Of a stretch of 64,000 nucleotides of DNA, positions 35,388-44,329 are shown piece after piece. Location: the NCBI RefSeq assembly GCF_003813985.1, contig NZ_CP033897.1:2170001-2234000 (forward strand), given 5' to 3'. The first letter of the stretch is position 1. The number at the start of each line of letters is the position of its first letter. The DNA comes from Corynebacterium gerontici. GTDB lineage: Bacteria > Actinomycetota > Actinomycetes > Mycobacteriales > Mycobacteriaceae. Under the pieces are notes generated by a model. The model was not told the DNA's origin. It made no database searches and worked only from the letters and a program-made list of their open reading frames with translations. A program made the position numbers and the translations under genes.

Positions 35388-35447
35388 CCCTAGACGGGCA
35401 CCACAATTTAAGGTTCAAGCAACAGACTACCGCCGATTGCACAGAAG

Positions 35448-35825
35448 TTAATAGTGCTCATCGGCGATTCTCGTGAGCGTCCACGAGTACAACAGGTGAT
35501 TCCAACGGCACGTCGTACAAACCTCCACGCTATGCATGGTGAAGGAACGGTGGACGTCGACAAGCTGCTCCGCCTCAGACAGTGACCGCGCCGAGCCGGA
35601 AGCCCGACCCAGCGCCTCGCCGTACACCCACGGCACGACGTACAAGGTGCTGGCCTCACAAATGGGACAGGGGGTACTGAGTGCCTCTCCGTGGAAGTTG
35701 GCCGAAGCGCAAAGAAGGAACTCGGCATCGCAGACGTCTTCGCGCTTGAGTAAACCACTCTTGTACTGGGCAATTGTGCGCGATCGCTGCCACTTGAAAT
35801 TCACTTCATCGCTGTATCGAAGCAT
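35448..35825 (-). CDS. DUF5318 family zinc-ribbon-like protein
   Basis: The 125-residue protein has two Cys pairs, CPIC and CTTC, likely to bind zinc, with VVPWVYGEALGRASGSARS and EVCTTCRWNHLL between and after them. It resembles Rv0049, also encoded next to ponA1, so the neighbourhood is conserved between the two genera. Function unknown. ATG 35825 is chosen by family length. The reading frame overlaps nothing on the opposite strand that looks real. Confidence 0.75.
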   Translation of the reverse strand: MLRYSDEVNFKWQRSRTIAQYKSGLLKREDVCDAEFLLCASANFHGEALSTPCPICEASTLYVVPWVYGEALGRASGSARSLSEAEQLVDVHRSFTMHSVEVCTTCRWNHLLYSWTLTRIADEHY

Positions 35826-35901
35826 CCTCAACAGTGTAGAGAAAACCACACAGTTGGGGGTAGCGCAGGCACTGGATGTAACAATTTTGAAGGAAATGTC
35901 A

Positions 35902-36405
35902 ATGGATTACGTTCGTGGGGCTAAGATGATCGACATGACGCAAATGAGCCCACTCGAAATCGCACAGTTAGTCCGCCCCGCGCTGACCAAACTGTATGTC
36001 CTGTACTTCCGAACCGCCGAGCAGTCCGACCTCACCGGCCCGCAGCTCACCATCCTCACCCGCCTTGCCGAGGACGGCGAATCCCGCATCAGCCACATCG
36101 CGCACGCAGAGGGCATCCGCATGCCCACCGCCTCAAACGCCCTGCACCAACTGGAGCAGCGCGGCATGGTCATGCGCGTACCTGATCAAAAGGATCGACG
36201 CGGCGTCCGTGTTGCCATTACTGAACGAGGCCGCAATGAAATGAAGCGCGTTGGACGCGAGCGCGACGGCTACATCGCCGACATGATTGAGACGCTGCCC
36301 GAAGGTATGCTCGGCGACGCAGAAGTGGCCGCCAAGTTGATTCGCGAACTCGCTGGCACTTACCAGCACCAGCTCGAATCGCAACCGAGCAAAGACAAGA
36401 AGTAG
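35902..36405 (+). CDS. malR: MarR-family regulator (MalR-like)
   Basis: The 167-residue winged-helix protein has the MarR pattern QLTILTRLAEDGESRISHIA, the recognition helix region MPTASNALHQLEQRGMV and the wing DQKDRRGVRV. Its position between ponA/DUF5318 and a universal stress gene matches MalR of C. glutamicum, which controls cell-envelope and stress genes. An AAGGA lies 7 nt before ATG 35902; ATG 35896 is too close to it. The symbol is given on context, so with some reserve. Confidence 0.8.
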   Translation: MDYVRGAKMIDMTQMSPLEIAQLVRPALTKLYVLYFRTAEQSDLTGPQLTILTRLAEDGESRISHIAHAEGIRMPTASNALHQLEQRGMVMRVPDQKDRRGVRVAITERGRNEMKRVGRERDGYIADMIETLPEGMLGDAEVAAKLIRELAGTYQHQLESQPSKDKK

Positions 36406-36436
36406 AAAACCACCGGGAAGCACACAGCCAGCACAG

Positions 36437-37402
36437 ATGGCAACATCCGAACCACGACACCAGACCCTCGCGGGCGCATTTTCAGCGCAGCACCCCGCCC
36501 GAGTTCTGGTTGCCTGGAGCCCTTCAGCAACCGGCACTGAAGCCATCGCTTCGGCAGCTTGGCTTGCCCGCACTACAGACGTCGAGGTGCAATGCGTCAC
36601 CACCTTCTTGCGTCCTTGGCCTTCGCCTTCAGTGAGCAAGCTAGGCTCCAAGTACAAAAAGTGGTTCAAAAAAGAGGCCGCTGCCTGCGAAAGAGCAGTG
36701 AGGAAAGAGTTCAGCGCCGCGGGCATTGAGGAATCCCACTGGGCCTCGAAAGTGTCGATTTTTGCCGACGGCACCAACGAGGCCTCCTTGATCGCGCAGG
36801 CCGCCGAAGATTTCGACGCTGATATCGTGCTGCTCGGCTCCGGCGCCGCCGCTTCCAAGGGTCGCCTTCTGGCAGGCTCCACCGCCGATGCCTTGCTGCA
36901 CACCTCCCCAGTTCCGGTTGGCTTGGTGCCCCGCGCCCCCAAACTTTCAAAGCGCGGCATCACTCGCTTGAACTTCGGCATCATCGGCGACGACATCGAC
37001 GACGCCGCCTTGCGCTCCACCGCCCACCTCGCCGAAATTTGGGGCGTCCCGCTGCGTATCCTCGCCCTCTCCCCCTCCGGCTTCGGCGAACCCCCAATTT
37101 CCGAAAGCCTGGAACTGCCCTCCGACATCACTTTGGAGTGGCGTGAGAAAACCCTCGCTGTGCTGGACCGCTGCCGTGATCAAGTCTCCCGCGAAATCCC
37201 GAATATCGAAGTGACCACCGAGATCGGCTCCGGCCGCGGCTGGGCGGGAGCTTTGGATGCGCTGAAGTGGAAGAAGGGTGATCTGCTCTGCCTCGGCTCC
37301 TCCCCTATGGGCGCGTTCGAGCGCGTTTTCATCGGCTCTCAGGCGACGGAGATGCTTCCTTTCGTGTCCGTCCCCGTCTGGATGATCCCCAAATCTAAGT
37401 AG
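36437..37402 (+). CDS. Universal stress protein, two tandem Usp domains
   Basis: The 321-residue protein has two Usp folds. The first (about 20-165) ends in VLLGSGAAASKGRLLAGSTADALLHTSPVPVGLVP, which keeps the ATP-binding GSxxxxxxxxGS-type loop. The second (about 172-320) ends LCLGSSPMGAFERVFIGSQATEMLPFVSVPVWMIP. It starts 31 bp after malR and is probably co-transcribed with it, as in C. glutamicum. Confidence 0.88.
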   Translation: MATSEPRHQTLAGAFSAQHPARVLVAWSPSATGTEAIASAAWLARTTDVEVQCVTTFLRPWPSPSVSKLGSKYKKWFKKEAAACERAVRKEFSAAGIEESHWASKVSIFADGTNEASLIAQAAEDFDADIVLLGSGAAASKGRLLAGSTADALLHTSPVPVGLVPRAPKLSKRGITRLNFGIIGDDIDDAALRSTAHLAEIWGVPLRILALSPSGFGEPPISESLELPSDITLEWREKTLAVLDRCRDQVSREIPNIEVTTEIGSGRGWAGALDALKWKKGDLLCLGSSPMGAFERVFIGSQATEMLPFVSVPVWMIPKSK

Positions 37403-37411
37403 GCTTTTGCC

Positions 37412-38059
37412 ATGAGCATTCTCGTCACCGGCGCCAGTAAAGGTATCGGCCTCTCTGTCGTTTCTTCGCTTATCGACGACAACCGCGACGTCATCGCCCA
37501 GTACCGCTCGACCCCGCCTCCCCTGGAGCACGAGCGTTTGACCTGGTGGCGCGCTTCATTTGAGCCCGGCGCCACGGCCTATTTGCCTGCCGCCGAGTAT
37601 GAGGCGGTGGTCCACTGCGCTGGCGTGGTGGAGTTGGGCACCTGCGCCACGCTGAGCGAGCAGGCGTGGCGTGACCACATGGAAGTGAATCTGTACGCTC
37701 CAGTGCGTCTGACCAATATGGTGTTGCCTTCTCTACGGGAGCGCGACGGGCACGTTATCTATATCAACTCCGGTGCGGGGTTGCACACAAAGCCCGAGTG
37801 GGGCGCGTATTCCGCCAGCAAGTTTGCAGCCCGCGCTTGGTGTGACACGCTGCGAGCCGAGGAACCGAAGATTCGCGTCACCAGCATTTATCCAGGCCGC
37901 GTGGATACTGATATGCAGCGGGGCATCGTCGCCTACGAGGGCGGAGAGTACGATGGTTCGCAGTTCATCGCCGCGCAGACCATTGCCCAGACGGTAGTTT
38001 CGGTACTGCACACCCCGCGCGATGCGCAGGTTCACGATATTTCCATCCGTCCGCGCTAG
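37412..38059 (+). CDS. Short-chain dehydrogenase/reductase
   Basis: The 215-residue SDR has the cofactor motif TGASKGIG, the catalytic Ser in INSGAG and YSASK with the Tyr and Lys of the active site, and PGRVDTDM. The substrate is not known. It begins 9 bp after the Usp gene and is followed after 10 bp by a membrane protein, so it is probably part of the malR-usp transcription unit. Confidence 0.88.
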   Translation: MSILVTGASKGIGLSVVSSLIDDNRDVIAQYRSTPPPLEHERLTWWRASFEPGATAYLPAAEYEAVVHCAGVVELGTCATLSEQAWRDHMEVNLYAPVRLTNMVLPSLRERDGHVIYINSGAGLHTKPEWGAYSASKFAARAWCDTLRAEEPKIRVTSIYPGRVDTDMQRGIVAYEGGEYDGSQFIAAQTIAQTVVSVLHTPRDAQVHDISIRPR

Positions 38060-38069
38060 GAGGCATGCT

Positions 38070-38543
38070 GTGGCTCATCCCATCGAGCATCCGGAAAACG
38101 ACCTCACCTCCGACGCCGACTACGCTAATCGCCACCGCCCCGCCCCACGCACCTTTGATGAGCTTGCCGACGCCCCCGACCCCTACTTAGAGGCCCAACG
38201 CAATCGCCGCTCCACCAAGGAGGCCATCGTCTTCACCCTGGCCGTGCCCGTGCTCACGGTCGTGGTTGCTTTCTTGCTCGCCGTCGTCGCCCGCGTGCTC
38301 GGCGGCCCCTTGTGCGAAGACGGGCACGCAACTTGGATCTGCAGCAGGCAGGCGGAGATTTGGTGGCCAATCGCCTCCTCCGGCATTCCCGTCGGAGGCG
38401 TGCTCGCTTGCGGATTCATCCTGTGGCGCAAGTACATCGGATACATCCGCTGGCGCCCATGGATGGGCGCTTTCTGGGCCACCGCCCTTTGGATGATGTT
38501 CTGGATGACGATCACCTTCCAAATGATGATCGTCGGACACTAG
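38070..38543 (+). CDS. Integral membrane protein, unknown function
   Basis: The 157-residue protein has an acidic, Pro-rich cytoplasmic N terminus and three to four transmembrane helices from about residue 55 onward, with two Cys ([16 protein letters not shown]) in an outer loop. The GTG at 38070 has AGGAGG ahead and defines the start. It overlaps the convergent trhO gene by 4 bp. Not recognised beyond 'corynebacterial membrane protein'. Confidence 0.7.
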   Translation: MAHPIEHPENDLTSDADYANRHRPAPRTFDELADAPDPYLEAQRNRRSTKEAIVFTLAVPVLTVVVAFLLAVVARVLGGPLCEDGHATWICSRQAEIWWPIASSGIPVGGVLACGFILWRKYIGYIRWRPWMGAFWATALWMMFWMTITFQMMIVGH

Positions 38544-39478
38544 TGCGCAAGCTCCTCCGCAGCTTGACGAGCCACCTCTTTGCAACGCTCGCGCCCGCAG
38601 TTTCGAGTTTCCACATTTGAGTAGCAATCGGGGCACATCAGCACCAGCTCGCGACATTCATCCTCGTTAACGCAGTGCTCAAACTTGTTGGTTGCCGCCC
38701 CGCACTGCACGCAGTGGCCGAGCTGCACAAAACCGGGATCCTCAGTGCCGGCACCAAATTCCATGTGCATCCGCTTGTCAAAGACGTAGAGGGATCCTTC
38801 CCACAACCCATCGTTGCCGAACTTCTCCCCGTAGCGGACGATGCCACCATCGATTTGGTACACCTCCTCAAACCCGCGATTTTTCATCAGCGAGGAGAGG
38901 ATCTCGCAGCGGATACCGCCGGTGCAGTAGGAAATGACTGGCTTATCTTTCATCCAGTCATACTTCCCCGACTCCAGCTCCTTGATGAAGTCATGGGTAG
39001 TGTTCACATCAGGCACCACGGCGTTCTTGAACTTGCCGATCTTCGCCTCCATGGCGTTCCGCCCATCAAAGAACACGACGTCCTCGCCGCGTTCCTCCAC
39101 CAGCTTGTTCACCTCTTCCGGCTTGAGGTGGACTCCCCCGCCGACGACGCCCTTCTCATCGACCTTCAACTCACCCGGCGCGCCGAAGGCCACGATCTCA
39201 TCGCGCACCTTCACACTCAGCTTGGGGAAATCCTCAGCTCCGCCCTCAGACCACTTGAACTCGGTGCCCTTAAATCCTGGATACTCGCGGAACTTGCGCA
39301 CGTATTGCTTACAGCTATCCATCGGCCCGCCCACAGTTCCATTGATGCCATGCTCCGAGATGAGGATGCGCCCCTTGAGCCCAAGGAGCTGGCAGAGCTC
39401 ACGCTGCCACAGCATCAGCGCCTTCGGATCAGCGATAGGCGTGAACTTGTAATACAGGAGGATTTTGCTTTGTTGCAC
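38540..39478 (-). CDS. trhO: tRNA uridine(34) hydroxylase TrhO (rhodanese domain)
   Basis: This enzyme makes 5-hydroxyuridine at tRNA position 34 with molecular oxygen. The 312-residue protein has the N-terminal domain ([28 protein letters not shown]), a rhodanese domain with the active-site loop YCTGGIRCE, and a C-terminal Cys-rich zinc region ([19 protein letters not shown]). The GTG at 39478 gives the family N terminus. The start is 27 bp from that of divergent gntK. Confidence 0.92.
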   Translation of the reverse strand: MQQSKILLYYKFTPIADPKALMLWQRELCQLLGLKGRILISEHGINGTVGGPMDSCKQYVRKFREYPGFKGTEFKWSEGGAEDFPKLSVKVRDEIVAFGAPGELKVDEKGVVGGGVHLKPEEVNKLVEERGEDVVFFDGRNAMEAKIGKFKNAVVPDVNTTHDFIKELESGKYDWMKDKPVISYCTGGIRCEILSSLMKNRGFEEVYQIDGGIVRYGEKFGNDGLWEGSLYVFDKRMHMEFGAGTEDPGFVQLGHCVQCGAATNKFEHCVNEDECRELVLMCPDCYSNVETRNCGRERCKEVARQAAEELAH

Positions 39479-39505
39479 GACTTTGATGCTACTACGCTCG
39501 GGAAG

Positions 39506-39988
39506 GTGCACATCATTCTCATGGGAGTTTCAGGCAGCGGCAAAACTACAGTCGGCACACTACTCGCCGAACGCTTAGGCATGACCTACCGCGACGGCGA
39601 CGACCTCCACCCCGAAGCCAATGTGCAGAAAATGGCCTCCGGTACCCCGCTTAACGACGACGACCGCTGGCCATGGCTTCAGCGCGTAGGCGACTGGCTG
39701 TCCGCACACAATGGGGTGATGGCCTGCAGCGCCCTAAAACGCACCTACCGCGACTACATCCGCGAGTTCGCCCCCACCGCCGTATTCGTCCACGTCCACG
39801 GCACCCGCGAACTACTGGCCCAACGCATGGCCGCCCGCAAAGGCCACTTCATGCCCGTCTCCCTCCTGGACTCCCAATTAGCCACGCTCGAACCCCTCGA
39901 ATCCGACGAACCCGGCGCCGTGTTCTCCATCGACGCCACCCCCGAAGCTATCGTCGACGCCATCGTGGATTGGCTGGAGCAACACTAG
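39506..39988 (+). CDS. gntK: Gluconokinase GntK
   Basis: This kinase phosphorylates gluconate to 6-phosphogluconate for the pentose phosphate pathway. The 160-residue P-loop kinase has GVSGSGKTT near residue 8, [43 protein letters not shown] and KGHFMP, all typical. GTG 39506 gives a normal length. It faces the gluconate permease gene gntP across an array of six repeats, so uptake and phosphorylation genes are convergent. Confidence 0.95.
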   Translation: MHIILMGVSGSGKTTVGTLLAERLGMTYRDGDDLHPEANVQKMASGTPLNDDDRWPWLQRVGDWLSAHNGVMACSALKRTYRDYIREFAPTAVFVHVHGTRELLAQRMAARKGHFMPVSLLDSQLATLEPLESDEPGAVFSIDATPEAIVDAIVDWLEQH

Positions 39989-40024
39989 CTTCCTAGCGTG
40001 GGACGCTGCTCCTCACCACCCTCT

Positions 40025-40453
40025 GTGCACGTTCCCATGCCAAACCGACACCGCCACCGCTCATCCCGGACCAACCGGCACGGGAAACAGCACACCCGTG
40101 CACGATCCCATGCCAAACTGACACCGCCACCGCTCATCCCGGACCCACCGGCACGGGAAACAGCACACCCGTGCACGATCCCATGCCAAACCGACACCAG
40201 CACCAGCCAACCCGAGCCAACTGACATGGGAAACAACACACCCGTACACGTTCCCATGCCAAACCGACACCAGCACCAGCCAACCCGAGCCAACTGACAT
40301 GGGAAACAACACACCCGTACACGTTCCCATGCCAAACCGACACCAGCACCGGCCAACCAGGACCAACTGACACGGGAAACAACACACCCGTGCACCTTCC
40401 CATGCCAAACCGACACCGCCACCGCTCATCCCGGACCCACCGGCACGGGAAAC
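40025..40453 (+). repeat. Six tandem 64-bp repeat units, 73-bp period (locus 5)
   Basis: The units lie at 40025-40088, 40098-40161, 40171-40234, 40244-40307, 40317-40380 and 40390-40453. Each is 64 bp with near-identical 9-bp spacers ((A/C)(A/G)CACACCC type). The third and fourth units differ at only a few bases, so the array grew by recent tandem duplication. Two units read GCACGATCCC in the left arm. It fills the 519-bp gap between convergent gntK and gntP. Confidence 0.93.
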
Positions 40454-40461
40454 AGCACACA

Positions 40462-40488
40462 AGAAAACGACGCCGCCCGAAGGTGGCG
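40462..40488 (-). terminator. Rho-independent terminator of gntP
   Basis: On the minus strand CGCCACC-TTCG-GGCGGCG, with a stable UUCG-type loop, is followed by TCGTTTTCTT. It lies just after the gntP stop. Confidence 0.85.
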
Positions 40489-40507
40489 CCGCTTCGCAAT
40501 AGACGGG

Positions 40508-41896
40508 TTACAGTGCGAGACTCACTCCGTAGAGCGCGAGCGTCATCAAGAATCCGACGGTACCGATGAGCACCTGGTTCATGGTCCACGTCTTGAGGGT
40601 GGTGGCTACGTCCATGCCCATCAGGCGGCCGACGAGCCAGAAGCCGGAGTCATTGACGTGGGAGCCGAACACTGAGCCAGCGGCAGCGGCGAGCACCATG
40701 AGGGCTGTTTGCATGGCGTTGAAGTCGCCTGCTGCGACGGCGGGAGCCATGAGCGCGGCAGTGGTTGTGAGTGCAACGGTCGCGGAGCCTTGCGCCAGAC
40801 GCAGGAGTACGGCGATGATCCAGCAACCGAAAATTACTGGTACACCTAGGTTTTCCATGGAGCTTGCAAGTGCGTCGCCGATTCCGGAGGTGCGCAGCAC
40901 GCCGCCGAACATGCCACCGGCGCCGGTGATGAGCACCACGGAGCAGATGGGACCCAGCGATCCTTCGAGGATGCCTTCAATGTCTTTGCGCGAGCGACCT
41001 TGGCGCAGACCTAGCAAGCCTATCGCTAGCAGTGTGGTGATCAGCAGGGCAATGGGTGTGGAACCGATGAAGCCCATGAGCTTCGCAAACCCGGTATCTT
41101 CAGCAACCCACCCCGCTGCTACAGCCATGTTCATGCCGGTGTTGCCGAAGATCAGAAGGATAGGCAGCAGCAACACGACCACGACGGTTCCCGGCCCGGC
41201 GGGATTGGCGGGTAGTTCAACTTGCTTGCCCCCGGTGAGCAGGTCCGGAACGGGCAGGGGGTACTTCTTGCCCAGGTATTTACCCCAGAGGTAGCCGGAG
41301 ACGTACCAGGTTGGGATCGCGGCGATGAGGCCGAGTAGCAGCACCAAGCCAATGTCGGCTTTGAAGAATTCGCTGGCTGCGATGGGGCCGGGGTGCGGTG
41401 GCAGGAAGACGTGCATGACGGAGAATGCGCCGACTGCGGGGATGCCGTAGGCGAGCACGGGCCCTCCGAGGCGTCGTGCCACGGCGAAGATCACGGGCAG
41501 CATGACCATCAGGCCGGCGTCGAAGAAGATCGGAAAGCCCATGATCAGCGAGGCGATGCCGAGCGCGAGTGGGGCGCGTTCTTCGCCGAATTTGCGCACC
41601 ATGGCGTCGGCAAGCGCTTGGGCGCCTCCGGATGTCTCCACGAGCCTGCCCAGCATTGCGCCGAGCCCGACCAGGAGGGCGATGCCGGCGAGTGTTTTGC
41701 CGAAGCCTTCGGTCATGGTTGGGAGGACGCCGTCGATGGGGATGCCGGCGGCGATGGCCGTGAAGGCGGAGACGATGATGAGCGTGAGGAAGGCGTGCAG
41801 TCGAAGCACGATCACGCAGAAAAGAATGGCTGCAATCGCGGCGGCGGCGATGGCGAGTAGAGGTCCGGCGCCGAGCGTCGGCTCCCATGTATCCAT
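40508..41896 (-). CDS. gntP: Gluconate permease GntP
   Basis: The 462-residue transporter of the GntP family has about twelve membrane segments. It shows GLGAMLGRLVETSGGAQALAD, GFPIFFDAGLMVMLP, VFLPPHPGPIAASEFF and GSVFGSHVNDSGFWLV, all family motifs. With gntK it forms a gluconate-use pair. ATG 41896 follows GAGG at 10 nt. The start is 89 bp from that of the divergent nei gene. Confidence 0.95.
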   Translation of the reverse strand: MDTWEPTLGAGPLLAIAAAAIAAILFCVIVLRLHAFLTLIIVSAFTAIAAGIPIDGVLPTMTEGFGKTLAGIALLVGLGAMLGRLVETSGGAQALADAMVRKFGEERAPLALGIASLIMGFPIFFDAGLMVMLPVIFAVARRLGGPVLAYGIPAVGAFSVMHVFLPPHPGPIAASEFFKADIGLVLLLGLIAAIPTWYVSGYLWGKYLGKKYPLPVPDLLTGGKQVELPANPAGPGTVVVVLLLPILLIFGNTGMNMAVAAGWVAEDTGFAKLMGFIGSTPIALLITTLLAIGLLGLRQGRSRKDIEGILEGSLGPICSVVLITGAGGMFGGVLRTSGIGDALASSMENLGVPVIFGCWIIAVLLRLAQGSATVALTTTAALMAPAVAAGDFNAMQTALMVLAAAAGSVFGSHVNDSGFWLVGRLMGMDVATTLKTWTMNQVLIGTVGFLMTLALYGVSLAL

Positions 41897-41985
41897 TGGC
41901 AGATACCTCACAATAATTAGGAAAATGTATGTCAGGTTACAGTGTATATTTCCTCTTTTTCGCGGTGGCAATTAGCATCGGTTTC

Positions 41986-42789
41986 ATGCCCGAAGGCCAC
42001 GTAATTCATCGACTCGCCCGCGAACTCGACCAGCATTTTTGCGGCACCTCTCCGCAGGTGTCCTCGCCGCAGGGCCGCTTCGCCACCGAGGCCGCGCTAC
42101 TCAATGGCGCCCCCTATGATCACGCCGAGGCCTGGGGCAAGCACTTGTTTATACATTTCGCGCCGGAACGTCACGAGCATATTGTGCATATCCATCTGGG
42201 TCTCATTGGCAGCTTGCGCTTCGAGCTTGTCGACGACCCCTGGGGCCAAATCCGCTTCCGCATTCAAAGCGATGCTATCGCCGCTAATCTCCGCGGCCCT
42301 CAGTGGTGTCGGCTCATCACCGAGGAGGAGCAATCGTTGGCGGTGGCCCGCCTTGGCGCTGACCCTCTGCGGGCAGATGCGGACCCATCTGAGACGTTTC
42401 GCAAGGTCGGACGTTCCCGTAAGTCCATCGCTGCACTATTGATGGACCAGAAGCTTTTTGCGGGCGTGGGGAATATTTATCGCGCGGAAACACTGTTTCG
42501 CCTGGGCCTCTCCCCTTTCACACCCGGCGTAAATGAAACTGCATTGCCTGCAATCTGGCAAGATTTACAAGAGTTAATGGCAGATGGGGTGCTCAAAGGC
42601 CGGATCGATACGGTGCGCCCCGAACATACCCCGGAGGCAATGGGTAGGTCACCTCGGAAGGACGATCACGGTGGGGAAGTGTATGTGTATCGTCGTGCCG
42701 GACAGCCTTGCTATGTGTGTGGGCACGAGATCGCCGAGCAGGTGTTGGAAGGGCGCAATCTCTTTTGGTGTCCGCGGTGCCAGGGATAA
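41986..42789 (+). CDS. nei: Endonuclease VIII-type DNA glycosylase (Fpg/Nei family)
   Basis: This bifunctional glycosylase/AP lyase removes oxidised bases. The 267-residue protein begins MPEGHVIHR, where the Pro becomes the catalytic N terminus and Glu follows; it has the helix-two-turn-helix region FAGVGNIYRAETLF and the zinc finger CYVCGHEI...CPRC. ATG 41986 must be the start because Pro2 is catalytic, although the open frame extends upstream. An AGCTTGTCGACG variant lies at 42224-42235. Confidence 0.9.
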   Translation: MPEGHVIHRLARELDQHFCGTSPQVSSPQGRFATEAALLNGAPYDHAEAWGKHLFIHFAPERHEHIVHIHLGLIGSLRFELVDDPWGQIRFRIQSDAIAANLRGPQWCRLITEEEQSLAVARLGADPLRADADPSETFRKVGRSRKSIAALLMDQKLFAGVGNIYRAETLFRLGLSPFTPGVNETALPAIWQDLQELMADGVLKGRIDTVRPEHTPEAMGRSPRKDDHGGEVYVYRRAGQPCYVCGHEIAEQVLEGRNLFWCPRCQG

Positions 42790-42798
42790 GCTACAGCC

Positions 42799-44268
42799 AT
42801 GAGCATGCAGGCACTTCCCGCAAAGGTGATCGCGGCAATTGAAGCTCCGCTGATTCAATCGGCGGGTCCGGACGAGCTGATGCAAAAAGCAGCACACCAG
42901 GTGGCACTGGCCGCGCGTGCGATGTTGCCAAGTGGGAAGATTCTTATTCTTGCAGGCTCCGGGGGCAACGGCGGTGATGGGCTCTATGCCGGTGCCGAGC
43001 TTGCGATGCAAGGCTATGAGGTGGAGGCGTTGCTGCTCGGTTCGCGAGTCCATACCCGGGCAACAGAGGCATTTGCTTTGGCGGGCGGGACACTCACGGA
43101 AGATCCCCAAACGCCAGACTTACTCATCGACGCCATCCTCGGCATCGGTGCCAAAGGCGCCCTGCGCCCCCGCGCGGCATCGGCGGCTGCCAAATTTCGG
43201 GAGATTCCCACGTTGAGCGTCGATATTCCTTCGGGCATCGATCCTGATAGGGGAGTACCGACGGGAGAGGACTTCTTTAGCGCTAACGTCACCGTGACGT
43301 TTGGGTGTCCACGCTACGCGCACGGTCTTTCGCCCCACTGTGGCGAAGTATGGGTGGCAGATCTTGAACCGATCAGTTCCGCTTTGCGTGAGGCCAAGAC
43401 CCGGGAATCCCTGGAGGTGCACAAGGCTATTGAACGCTCGAAATATTCTATGCCGGCCTCGCTACAACAAGTTGGCATCAATATTGATTGGCCACAATTT
43501 GAACCGCAGCCAAATCATCATAAGTACACCGGATCAGCAGGTATCCTCGCAGGTTCCGCCCAATACCCAGGAGCTGGCGTCCTAGCAATTGCCGGCGCAA
43601 TTCACACCACCCCAAGCATGAAGCAGCTCTTAGCGGAGGATATTGTGCGCCATTTGGTTTTGCAGCGCTACCCGGAGGTGGTGTGCACGGAAAATATTGA
43701 GGCACTCGAAGCGAAGAGTCAGGCATGGCTTTTCGGCCCCGGCTGCACAGATGCACAGTACCTCCCGCACCTGCTCCAGCGAAGCGAACCCCTCGTAGTC
43801 GATGCCAGCGGCCTCAACATGCTCACGGATTACCTCGAACTCCTCAAAAACAGGAAGGCAGCTACCATCCTCACCCCACACGCGGGGGAATTCGCGAGGC
43901 TCGCCAAAGCCTGTGGCACAAACCCAGAACCCACATTGGATTCAACCCGGGAACTCGCAAGAAACCTCGGCGCCACTGTGCTGTTGAAGGGGCGTTTCAC
44001 ACTCATCAGCGATGGCACTCAGGCTGTGTCAGTGGATGCGGGGCATGGTTGGCTCGCCACACCGGGCAGTGGAGACGTGCTCAGCGGCATCATGGTGGGG
44101 CTGCTGGCGCAATCGCCGCAAGGGGATCCCTGCCGGATCGCAGCCCGAGCCACAGTCTTACACGCACGCGCTGGGTGGATCGCAGCGCAGACGCCGTCGG
44201 GCGCTGGCCCCGTCACGGCGCTACACATCGCCGAGGCTGTGCCGGAGGCCACAGCGCAGACAGGTTAG
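42799..44268 (+). CDS. nnr: Bifunctional NAD(P)H-hydrate epimerase / ADP-dependent dehydratase
   Basis: This enzyme repairs damaged NAD(P)H hydrates. The 489-residue protein joins a YjeF N-terminal epimerase (about 1-200: LAGSGGNGGDGLYAG, LIDAILGIGAKG, SVDIPSGIDPDRG) to a ribokinase-fold dehydratase (about 225-485: SAGILAGSAQYPGAGVLAIAGA, LTPHAGEFARL, VLLKGR, ATPGSGDVLSGIM). It starts 9 bp after nei. Confidence 0.93.
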   Translation: MSMQALPAKVIAAIEAPLIQSAGPDELMQKAAHQVALAARAMLPSGKILILAGSGGNGGDGLYAGAELAMQGYEVEALLLGSRVHTRATEAFALAGGTLTEDPQTPDLLIDAILGIGAKGALRPRAASAAAKFREIPTLSVDIPSGIDPDRGVPTGEDFFSANVTVTFGCPRYAHGLSPHCGEVWVADLEPISSALREAKTRESLEVHKAIERSKYSMPASLQQVGINIDWPQFEPQPNHHKYTGSAGILAGSAQYPGAGVLAIAGAIHTTPSMKQLLAEDIVRHLVLQRYPEVVCTENIEALEAKSQAWLFGPGCTDAQYLPHLLQRSEPLVVDASGLNMLTDYLELLKNRKAATILTPHAGEFARLAKACGTNPEPTLDSTRELARNLGATVLLKGRFTLISDGTQAVSVDAGHGWLATPGSGDVLSGIMVGLLAQSPQGDPCRIAARATVLHARAGWIAAQTPSGAGPVTALHIAEAVPEATAQTG

Positions 44269-44329
44269 AATGTGGCGAAGCCGCACAACCCGGCGGCAAA
44301 GAACAACGAGACCACAAGGACAACACCAC

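Noticed and set aside
38675..39505. Upstream extension of gntK across trhO
   Set aside because: It is antisense to trhO, and gluconokinases start a few residues before the P-loop.
40025..40453. CRISPR array
   Set aside because: The regular period is suggestive, but spacers are only 9 bp and nearly identical, the repeat is 64 bp, units diverge, and no cas gene is present.
39985..40589. Long minus-strand open frames through the repeat array (and similar ones at 4715-5283 and 9280-9576)
   Set aside because: They translate the 64-bp repeats in shifting frames (73-bp period is not divisible by 3), contain no Shine-Dalgarno-led start, and their composition (Trp/Gly/Cys-rich) is an artefact of the repeat sequence.
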